The notes under the pieces are model-generated. The model was not told the origin of the DNA. It did not search any database and saw nothing but the letters and a program-made list of their open reading frames with translations. From NCBI GenBank assembly GCA_001051155.2, contig JYIP02000003.1:1674001-1738000 (forward strand): a DNA stretch of 64,000 nt, read 5' to 3'. Below, in pieces: positions 56,748 through 64,000 of the stretch; within the stretch, counting starts at the first letter, position 1, and each line of letters opens with the position of its first letter. This DNA comes from Chrysoporthe austroafricana (lineage: Eukaryota > Ascomycota > Sordariomycetes > Diaporthales > Cryphonectriaceae). The position numbers and the translations under genes are program-made.

Positions 56748-57308
56748 TTAAAACAATTGTTTCCTCAAGACTTTGAAGTACAAGTCTTGTCTTAATGCCC
56801 CCGCCCTTCCATTGGGCAGTTGATCGTACGGAAATGGACGCGTCTCTCCTTCCACGGTCATATATCCTCTCCTCTCATACCACATGATCAGTTCATCCCT
56901 CGTCCAAACGACGTTCATCTCCATCGTCTTGATCCCCATCTCGTTTCTCGCGCGTCTTTCTGCCTCTGCGAGGACTTTCCGGCCAATTCCCCCATTCTGC
57001 AATTTCGGACTGACAGCAAAGAGGCCGAGCGTTGCTGTTTCGCCCGAATCCGCAAGACGGGAGATTTCACAGCAGGCCAATGGCTCAGACCCCGTGGGCG
57101 AAGAAGGCGCAAAAGTGATAATGACTTCGCCACGAGGTTGGTTGATCTTGGCGAGCAGTCCCGGCTCGTCAATTCGGTCGTCAGCCACGAGATCAGCCTC
57201 AGTAGTCCATCCTTCCCGGCTGGACTCGCCGCGATATGCAGACTGGATGAGCTTCAGCAAAGATGGCACGTCCGACGGTGCAGCTCTGCGAAATGAGAGG
57301 TTGCTCAT
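56748..57308 (-). CDS. GNAT-family N-acetyltransferase
   Basis: Intronless, 186 residues. The acetyl-CoA-binding motif A is clear: LGLFAVSPKLQNGGIGRKVLAEAERRA, where QNGGIG (104-109) is the pyrophosphate loop. Motif B follows with MWYERRGYMTVE near the C-terminus. The start (MSNLSFRRAAPSDVPSLLKL) is typical of the family. It should transfer an acetyl group to an amine; the substrate is unknown. It lies 535 bp downstream of the PLP decarboxylase gene on the same strand, so a shared pathway in which an amino acid is decarboxylated and the amine acetylated is possible. Confidence 0.9.
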   Translation of the reverse strand: MSNLSFRRAAPSDVPSLLKLIQSAYRGESSREGWTTEADLVADDRIDEPGLLAKINQPRGEVIITFAPSSPTGSEPLACCEISRLADSGETATLGLFAVSPKLQNGGIGRKVLAEAERRARNEMGIKTMEMNVVWTRDELIMWYERRGYMTVEGETRPFPYDQLPNGRAGALRQDLYFKVLRKQLF

Positions 57309-57843
57309 AGTAGCTCACGGCTTCGTTACAATCTTGATGAGAGTACGGAGATCGGCGGTAGAAAACGAATTGATGTTGAAGTTGATCAGGCAGGCTGTTG
57401 TTTGGAATGGGGCTGCACTGACATGCTGTTGTTATAATTATGTGCGAAGACTCGCGCAGTTGCGCAGTGCGTCAGCCTTGGTAAGTAATTTCAACGGGCG
57501 CTAGACCGTCAGCATGCTATCGACTCCACAGTGGCCGAGGCCCTCTAATTATGGCACTGAACGAGCCGGCTTCGGTGTCGAACCCATCGTCAATTACTCG
57601 CCAGATCACGGGAAGAAATCCTTCAGATAGACTACCCGCTGATGCGGAGGTTGAGAAATTTTCGATCCCGGCAACAGATTTGAATGGCTCCTGTGCGGAA
57701 CTTTTTTCACCTCCCGTTCTTCTCTATAATGTTCTTGTTAAGAAAATCATACGTACATAGCATCTTTGCGACATGGAATAGATCAAGATTAGATTAAAAA
57801 GTTCAGATTGTAATATCTTAATTCATTCAAGATTTACCTGCCA
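57309..57843. other. Intergenic region between GNAT and decarboxylase genes
   Basis: Holds the upstream region of the acetyltransferase and the 3' flank of the decarboxylase. Only short unrelated frames. Confidence 0.5.
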
Positions 57844-59440
57844 CTAGACACACCCAACGGTTGGCGTCCTGCACAGCCTATTTAGCACCTCTATTATGAT
57901 AGGGACGTCTTTTTCAACATTGACCCGCCAGCTGCTTACAGCAATGCGTGTAGCCTTCTGCCCTGCCCAGCTGGTCCCACTGACATACAACTCACGCGTG
58001 TCGTTGATCCTCTCTGTCAGCACGTTATTGTATTCGGCCCTCCGATCCCGGAACAGGACGACCATCCACGTATCATCCAGCCCCGCCCCGGCCGGCAGAA
58101 GCTCGTAATGCTCATGGCCCTTGATGAATGCTGCGACTTTCCTGCCTAGCTCAATCATTCGGCAGATCATCTGCCGCACGCCATCCTCTCCCTCGCTGCG
58201 TAGGACGGCGTATAGCGGGAGGGCGCGAAACCGGCGCGAGTTCTCCAGGCCAACGTTCAGGGGACTCTGGATCCCCTGGTCGGCTAACGACGATGACGTG
58301 AGGTACGCGGCGTTGGGATTCTGAAGGACCTGCCTTTGGATAGTACCATCGCGGCAGAAAAAGAAGCCTGCATCGTAAGGCACATTAAACAGCTTGTGCG
58401 CGTCTCCTGTGATGCTGTCGGCAAGCTCGAGACCTTCAACACCGGTGATCTGATGCAAATATCGGGCATCTTGCTGCGGAAGTATCCTTGCGAGAAGGCC
58501 GAATGCTGAGAGGTGTCTATCAGCTTGCTTGCACCTCGTAATCGTGTAGGAATGTTGATCACGACATACCACCATCAACATGTATCCACGCCTTGTACTT
58601 ATCCGCCAGCTCCCTAAGCTTCACCATGTCGCCTCGACAGCGGGTCGCGAAGCGCCCAGTATTCACCTCCCCGGCACTGACGGCAATGATGGACGCCACG
58701 CCCACCCTCTGCAGCTCCTGCTCTACAGCACCCAAGTTCAACCTCCACGGCTCATCCTCACTGAACCGCAACTCCTTGACAGCGGCACGTCCCAGGCCCA
58801 CGATACTCGCAGCCTTGGACAGCGAGCTATGGCCCATACTTGTCAGGACCTGGATATCCTGGATGCCCGCTTCTCGACAAGCGGCCAAAAGACCCAGCTC
58901 CGAGACCCCTCGACCCTCGGGATTGCGTCGTCGTATAAGCGCTTCCCTCCCGCAGGCCAGACCAAGGATATTACTCGCAGTAGCGCCGGTCGTCACCGTC
59001 CGCCCGGACCATGTGTGTGACGAACCAAGGCGGAATAAGTGGATCAACATCTCCAGCGAGATATTCTCAATCTCTGTGGAGATGCTTTGCCCGGGAAGGT
59101 GAACTTGGACGTTCTGATCGAGTGACGAGACGATGTTGTCGGCGATCTCGGCGATCGGAAGGCTTGAGCCGGTGACGAAGCCATAGTACCGTCCAGACAG
59201 GTTCTGTCCATTGAGGGCAGGAACTACATCATTTAAGAGGTGTGTCAATGTAGCTTCACGCCCTATGCCTTTGTCTCGCGGGAAATCCCCAAGAATACTT
59301 CGCCTCGCCCGTTCGTAGTCGACTAGCTCAGGCAAAACTAGATCATGTTGTAGCCGAGAGTCGATGATTTGCCGGAGCCTACCGTACGATCGGCGAAGGA
59401 AGGTCTCATCCGGCTGCCGATCTTGCTCTGCCACGACCAT
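57844..59440 (-). CDS. Group II PLP-dependent amino acid decarboxylase
   Basis: Two exons (59440-58570, 58505-57844) over a 64-nt intron give 510 residues. The fold-type I PLP signature is complete: TTGATASNILGL for the phosphate loop, WIHVDGAFG with the Asp that pairs with the pyridine nitrogen (codon for Gly-Ala split by the intron), and SITGDAHKLFNVPYDAG with the Schiff-base Lys328. The length and the NPNAAYL and SWRVN segments fit the glutamate/aromatic/diaminobutyrate decarboxylase group. Fungal relatives are often labelled tyrosine or 2,4-diaminobutyrate decarboxylase; the substrate cannot be decided from sequence alone. Cytosolic, no targeting signal. The GNAT gene follows on the same strand. 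Confidence 0.92.
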
Positions 59441-59759
59441 GATGAATGATCTAGCAGCACTTGTTGAGCATCGTTGATTTCCTGGTGGGCGGTGGTGGGA
59501 AGGAGTCAGCGTCCAACAGCATCAAACACGGCGACTCATCCCATAGATACTAGTAGGTGGGGCATGCAGGGTTATCCCTGCAAAATTGAACTCCGAAGGA
59601 GCTGCTGTTCTGCCATGGCATGAGAAATGCAATGACACATACAGCTTGTATTATGATTTATGATTTAATCAGCAAAGCTTCGCTTATAGTGAGCTTAGTT
59701 GATTACTAAGCGAGCAAGCGAAGCTTTGCTTAGTTGAATTCTCTCTAGGGGGTCCTGAA
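59441..59759. other. Boundary between gene-rich DNA and the AT-rich repeat block
   Basis: Upstream region of the decarboxylase up to about 59640, then repeat-type sequence with a nested palindrome. Composition becomes AT-rich from about 59880 onward. Confidence 0.55.
59671..59730. repeat. Nested inverted repeat
   Basis: AGCAAAGCTTCGCTT (59671-59685) is perfectly inverted at 59716-59730. Inside the 30-nt loop, GCTTAGT (59693-59699) is inverted as ACTAAGC (59705-59711). It sits at the edge of the repeat block and could be a transposon end, a MITE remnant or a cruciform-forming site. Confidence 0.85.
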
Positions 59760-60344
59760 ATCCGTGTACGGACCAGGCTTGGCATGTACCCATTTGATGA
59801 TTGGTCCGGACTATTCGTTCCGGGGAAGGGTTAGGGTCCTGCGGGGGTCTAGGGGGTTTGGGGGGGTCTAGGGGGTTTCCCTTTAGGAATTCGCTATAGA
59901 CCTTCTGAAATTCGATTTCTATACCAAAATACTAAAATATCAAAACGCGTCTATACTAACTATCGCTATCCTTTTTCTATATTAATTATCGCTATTTTTT
60001 TCTATCGCTATTAATATTTTAAAGAAGCGAATTAAGTATAATATAGTATAAAATGCTATTTACGATTAAAAGCTAACGTTTTTAAGTTATTGCGATATTT
60101 ATAGCGCTTTGCTATAATAGAAAATAGGGTATTTAGCTACTTATTCCTTTATAGCTTTTCGATTAAAGCTTATAATAGTATTGCCGTTATTCGTTTTGGA
60201 AGGCTTTTATCGATTAAGCTTTTCTTACTACTAATCGTTATTTGTTATAACTTAATAAGAAATTAGGGTTACAGAAGCGAAAGCTAGTAATTAAACGCCC
60301 GATCTCTTTTTTCGCCTAAGGAAAATTCGATAGGCATTAACCCA

Positions 60345-60357
60345 GGGTTAGGGTTAG
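60345..60357. repeat. Two telomere-like TTAGGG units
   Basis: GGGTTAGGGTTAG lies within AT-rich DNA. Two units are too few for a telomere and may be chance or a trace of a subtelomeric repeat. Confidence 0.5.
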
Positions 60358-60729
60358 ATAAGATAAAGATTACTAAATTATTAAATAATTTAGTAAACTA
60401 AAATTACTAGATTATTTAATAAGCTAGTAATCTAGAACTAAAAAGCTAGATATATAAAGATAAGATATTTATTAAATAGTTTATTATAGCTTTTTAATTA
60501 TAAATTTAAATATTATTAAAACTTTATTTATATTCCAGTAATAGCCGTATTAGCTTATAAATATTATAAATATTTATTTAAGTACGTTTTCGGTATTTAA
60601 AATTATATTTAATATTATTTTTATTAGCATAAATCTTTTGATTTTATAATTTATTCTAGAATTATTACAGCATTTATAATATTATTATAACTGCTAAAGA
60701 TTTTAGTTAACGTTTTCTTTAGCAGGTTT

Positions 60730-60865
60730 TTCCAGAGCGATAAGCTTTCCAGACCGATAAGCCTTCCAGACCGATAAGCCTTCCAGACCGATAAGCCTTC
60801 CAGACTAATAAGCCTTCCAGACTGACAAGCCTTCCAAACCGACAAGCCTTCCAGACCGATAAGCC
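60730..60865. repeat. 17-bp tandem array, eight copies
   Basis: Unit TTCCAGACCGATAAGCC, eight head-to-tail copies. Copies 2, 3, 4 and 8 are identical; the rest differ by one to three bases, mostly C-to-T or G-to-A type. Since 17 is not a multiple of 3, the protein read across it repeats every 17 residues, so it is not a coding repeat. No spacers, so not a CRISPR. Confidence 0.95.
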
Positions 60866-61739
60866 CTTTATCCGTACGCTAAGCATAAAAAAATCTTCCG
60901 TCTAAGCATTATTTGCGAATAAATGCTAAAAGTTAAGCCGTTTAAAAAAGAGCTTTTACTGGCTAAACTAGCCAGCCTTCTAGCCTAGCTAGCCTTCTAG
61001 CCTTTGAGCTTAAGCCCGAAATCGCTCGCGATTTTCGCTATATCGGCAATGCCCTGGCAATCTGAGCCCTCGAAGCTTTGCCTAGGGCTGGCAACCTTGC
61101 GTTGTATTATAAACGCTGCAGCAATCCTGAGATATGCCGTAAAGTCAAAAGTTTTATGCTAATAAGAGCGGTACTAAGTATAAGCTTTGAATGTCGAAAT
61201 ACGTTTACTGAATATTGTAATATTTATAAGTCTTAAGCGACTATTAATGGTAGGGTCCAATTGATACTTAGATTGACAACTGAAAAGCAATTATGAAATC
61301 CGTTTAATAGTAGGAAAAACCCAATCCTATATACCCAGCTTTTCAGTTCTGGATTATGGAATCGTCGGGCGATTCCAGCAATTCAGTTATTTTAATCGCC
61401 TAACGATCCTAGCGATTATAACTTGAAAACCCTAACCTTTTAATTATATAATCCGGGGTGGCCAAGCATCCTTAGATAAGTGGGTTCCTTATATCAGATA
61501 TCGGATCCGTATTACGTTAGTCCCGGATCTACTGATCCGGCCTATTCCTATAACCTGAACCGTTCGCTAGTTTATAATATTATCTTTTTCCTTATAATCT
61601 TTATCCTTAAAGATTTTCCGTAAGTAGTCCTGCCTGATATTCTTATTTCGGATCGTATTTTCTTAATTCGTTATATCGGGTAAAGTCAAGAAATCCCGTT
61701 TTAAAAATTCTTTTATCCCGAATTCGGTTAAGCGTACTG

Positions 61740-62280
61740 TTTTGGCCTTACGAATTCTTTTAAATTATATCGAGATACCAACTTGTTTTTATTGCGAAAG
61801 GCGGGGTTTGGTATCTTATTAGGTTTCTCCTAACGATTCTTCTCGCTGCGTCGAATATATTTGCCTGGGCCGTTCTCGATACGATATCTTGGGGCTTTCT
61901 CTTGCCGAGCTAGAGAATATTGCGCGTTAGTATCGTAAACTTAAGAACGAAATGGAAGCCGCAGAAAGCCGGCTCTGTCAAGCTATATCTGAGATGGATC
62001 GTTTGCGTTATCAAAAGCGGATATAGTCCGAAAAGATGAAACGTACGCTTCGTTAAAGTATTATACGCATAGAAGAGCTGGATTGCATTAAGCGTAAAGA
62101 GGCCGAAAAGAAAGCTGCGGTTCTTGCCGTTCTATCAGGTCCGCTTCCTGAGGTTTTCCCTGATTCCTTATTGCAGGAATTTGAGAAGGTGGATTAGGGT
62201 TCTGTTAATTTTGCTATATCCGAGATTTCCGGTTCCGAGATTACCGAATCTATTAATTGTCCTATAAGTAGTTCTTAGGG
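61740..62280 (+). pseudogene. Degraded cysteine-motif/coiled-coil ORF of a repeated element
   Basis: One plus-strand frame shows a cysteine-bearing start (CFYCERRGLVSY, SSRCVEYICLGRSRYDI), a coiled coil (SLAELENIAR, YRKLKNEMEAAESRLCQAIS, MDRLRYQKR, RIEELDCIKRKEAEKKA) and a C-terminus with FPDSLLQEFEKVD. At least five TAG or TAA stops fall where Trp, Arg or Gln would be expected. Some Tyr positions probably replace Cys (TGT to TAT), both RIP-type changes. The layout, a small zinc-binding-like cysteine cluster plus coiled coil, suggests a nucleic-acid-binding protein carried by a transposable element. It lies head to tail against the chromovirus on the opposite strand and may belong to it or to a nested element. 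Confidence 0.6.
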
Positions 62281-62299
62281 TTTATTTGCATTGGCTCTA

Positions 62300-64000
62300 T
62301 AGCGGATTTCCTGGTTGGGCTTATTTGACTGGCTGGTCTGCTTTTACTGGGAAAGTCTTTATATCCTAATAACTGCTTCTTCCAGTAAACCTGGAATGCT
62401 TATTTCGCATTAGCTAAGTTCTTAATTAGTTCTTAACTATTTTCGCTTGAGTAATAGTCTTTCCATTTGATTAAATATTCTCTGTAATTTATTGGTTTTC
62501 GATATTTAAAGATTCGTTCCATTTCGTATTCTAGTTCGTTACTTTCTGCTTATGCTATATTATCTGTTCCGGCTATCTTGAATGCAGGTTCAAGAAGCGA
62601 GATATGGAAGACCGGGTGGATTTTCATTCCGTAAGGTAATATAAGTTCGAAATTGATATCTGAAATTTTTCTCAGAATCTTGAATAATCCGAATTTTTTA
62701 TAGTCCAGCGAGTAAGAGGGTCTGGTTGTTTTGATATATTCTTTTCGTCGAACGAGGTAGACTTTATTTCTTTCTTGCAGAATTGGTCTTTTAATTCTTT
62801 TGGAATTAGCATATCGGGTTATTTTTTCTTATACAAATCTCAGTTTTTCTTATAGTTCTTTTTATACTTTTTTGATTTTCTTAATTCGTTTTTCTGCTAT
62901 TTTTGCATTTGCTCTTAATAATTCGTTATAATAAGCTATTGGGTTATAGCCGTATAGTATATAGAATAGTAACTTTTTTATTATACTTATATTTGCGCTA
63001 TTATATACGAATTATACTAGGGGCAGCAAGTTTACTTAATTATTTTATTCGTAATTTATATAATACTATAAGTATTATTTAATAATTTAGTTTGTTCGTT
63101 CTATTTGCCTATCCGTTTGTAAATGGAATGCTATAAATATTTTTTATTATATTCCGAGTAATTTCATAAGTAAAGTCCAGAAGTTTGATACGAATTTCTT
63201 ATTTTTATCGGAAATAATTTCTTTAGGCATGCTATAATTGGCTATAACTATTCTCAAGAATGTATATACGAGATCTTCTGCTATACTGCTTTCCTTATAC
63301 GGAAAGAAATAAATATACTTATTTAGTTTGCAAACCATTACTAAAATACTATCGTATTGCACTTTAGTTAAGGGTTTTCGTAAAAGAAGTAGTTTAGTAA
63401 TGAAATCTTAGCTAATGGATTGCTAAATTATTTCTGGGATAAAGAGCGGTTGGAATAGTTTATAGGGTTTATAGTATTCGATCTTATTCTTCTTGCAGCT
63501 ATTATATCTTTATAAGATTTTTTCGATTCTTTTTTTTAATTTTGGGAAATTCCAATATCTTTTAATTCTTTCGTACGTAGCTCTGATTCCTTGATAGCTA
63601 TATACGGGTATATTGTACATTATTCTGATATACTCGTTTTATTCTTTAAGGGTTATATTTTCTGGTTTCTTTTCGTTATTGCTAATTTTGATAGTTATAT
63701 CAAATTCTTTAATTTCGTTTACAAAATTGCTATCTTTGTTTTGCTGAAAAATATTTTAAAGCTCTTTAGGTTCCGTATTTTGGTAATCTGATTATTTGCT
63801 AAATGCATTTGCTTTGCTATTCTCGGATCCTTTGCAATAGACAATTTTTAAATCGAATTGCGAGAGAAATTCTGCTTATTTGATTTATTGCTTATTCAAG
63901 ACTTTCGTAATTATAAATGTTATTAAGTTTTTGTAATCCGAATATACTATAATTTAGTATTTAGTTCCGATTAGATATCGTTATTATTTTTCGAATGCTT
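62300..64000 (-). mobile_element. RIP-degraded Ty3/gypsy chromovirus, 3' part of pol (runs off the window)
   Basis: Read on the minus strand from the right edge: RNase H end (YSDYKNLITFI, LSQFDFKIVYCKGSEN), the integrase zinc-binding region (MYNIPVYSYQGIRATYERIKRYW), integrase core (YDSILVMVCKLNKY, FPYKESSIAEDL, MPKEIISDKNKKF), integrase C-terminal module ([32 protein letters not shown]) and a chromodomain (LEYEMERIFKYRK, REYLIKWKDYYSSENS). Dozens of stops and extreme AT content, including TAG at the chromodomain Trp after SSENS, show RIP-type decay. The order RNase H, integrase, chromodomain defines a chromovirus. Reverse transcriptase, gag and the 5' LTR would lie beyond 64000; no 3' LTR could be delimited. 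Confidence 0.88.

Larger units (their letters stand above)
59760..61739. other. AT-rich degraded repeat DNA
   Basis: Strongly AT-rich with TA-rich runs and no open gene, consistent with RIP-mutated repeats. A G-rich strip (59825-59880, repeated GGGGGTCTAGGGGG) marks its left end. It includes the telomere-like sequence and the 17-bp array listed separately. Confidence 0.65.

Noticed and set aside
60651..60845. 64-codon minus-strand frame with repeating SVWKAYRSGRL text
   Set aside because: Reading of the 17-bp tandem array; the 17-residue period simply follows from a unit that is not a multiple of three.
60730..60865. CRISPR-like array
   Set aside because: Head-to-tail repeats with no spacers, in a eukaryote.
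1..64000. tRNA and rRNA genes
   Set aside because: No stretch with a convincing A box, B box and cloverleaf, or rRNA-like text, was found by eye; a covariance-model scan would be decisive.

Overview
The window is chromosomal DNA of a filamentous ascomycete (Pezizomycotina, most likely a sordariomycete). The signs are genes split by short GT..AG introns of about 60-150 nt, fungal-only families (Zn2Cys6 and C2H2 regulators, a PTH11/rhodopsin-like membrane protein, a spherulin-4-like protein, an OTT_1508-like deaminase), a Fot1/Pot2-type transposon, and stop-ridden AT-rich repeats of the kind left by repeat-induced point mutation (RIP). I cannot name the species.

Layout. 0.2-3.6 kb: SNF2 helicase with an embedded RING finger (minus). 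5.0-6.5 kb: secreted pepsin-like aspartic protease (plus). 6.7-8.6 kb: a complete but inactivated Fot1/Pot2-like transposon with TA target duplication. 9.0-10.1 kb: SET-domain protein. 10-14 kb: no supportable gene. 14.0-19.1 kb (minus): secreted cupredoxin, a frame-broken short-chain dehydrogenase, a single-pass membrane protein, and an unidentified gene relic. 20-23.4 kb: a C2H2 regulator and an OTT_1508-like deaminase transcribed divergently from one 0.6-kb intergenic region. 24.3-25.1 kb: small secreted cysteine-containing protein. 25.9-28.8 kb: Zn2Cys6 regulator. 30.6-37.5 kb (minus): OS-9/Yos9 ER lectin, a single-pass cysteine-rich membrane protein, and a 909-residue protein of unknown function. 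39.5-40.5 kb: spherulin-4-like secreted protein. 40.5-44.9 kb: long stretch without a gene. 44.9-46.5 kb: PTH11-like membrane protein. 47.2-48.5 kb: mitochondrial phosphate carrier. 49.4-50.0 kb: small unknown protein, then a poly-T/N assembly blemish. 51.2-52.0 kb: gene relic with tryptophan-to-stop changes. 52.2-54.0 kb: flotillin. 55.7-59.4 kb: unknown protein, GNAT acetyltransferase and group II PLP decarboxylase. From about 59.75 kb to the right edge: an AT-rich, RIP-degraded repeat block holding a 17-bp tandem array, a degraded cysteine/coiled-coil ORF (plus), and the 3' part of a Ty3/gypsy chromovirus (minus) that runs off the window.

How they fit together. Most genes are unrelated housekeeping or secretory functions: SNF2/RING repair or remodelling, ERAD lectin, phosphate import into mitochondria, flotillin microdomains. 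Two neighbourhoods might be functional units: the divergent C2H2 regulator/deaminase pair, and the tandem acetyltransferase/decarboxylase pair, which could make and N-acetylate an amine. Both are inferences from position.

Quality note. Four conserved reading frames (two places in the SNF2 gene, one in the dehydrogenase, one in the 909-residue protein) are each restored by adding one base inside a short homopolymer. That pattern points to sequencing error rather than independent pseudogenization.
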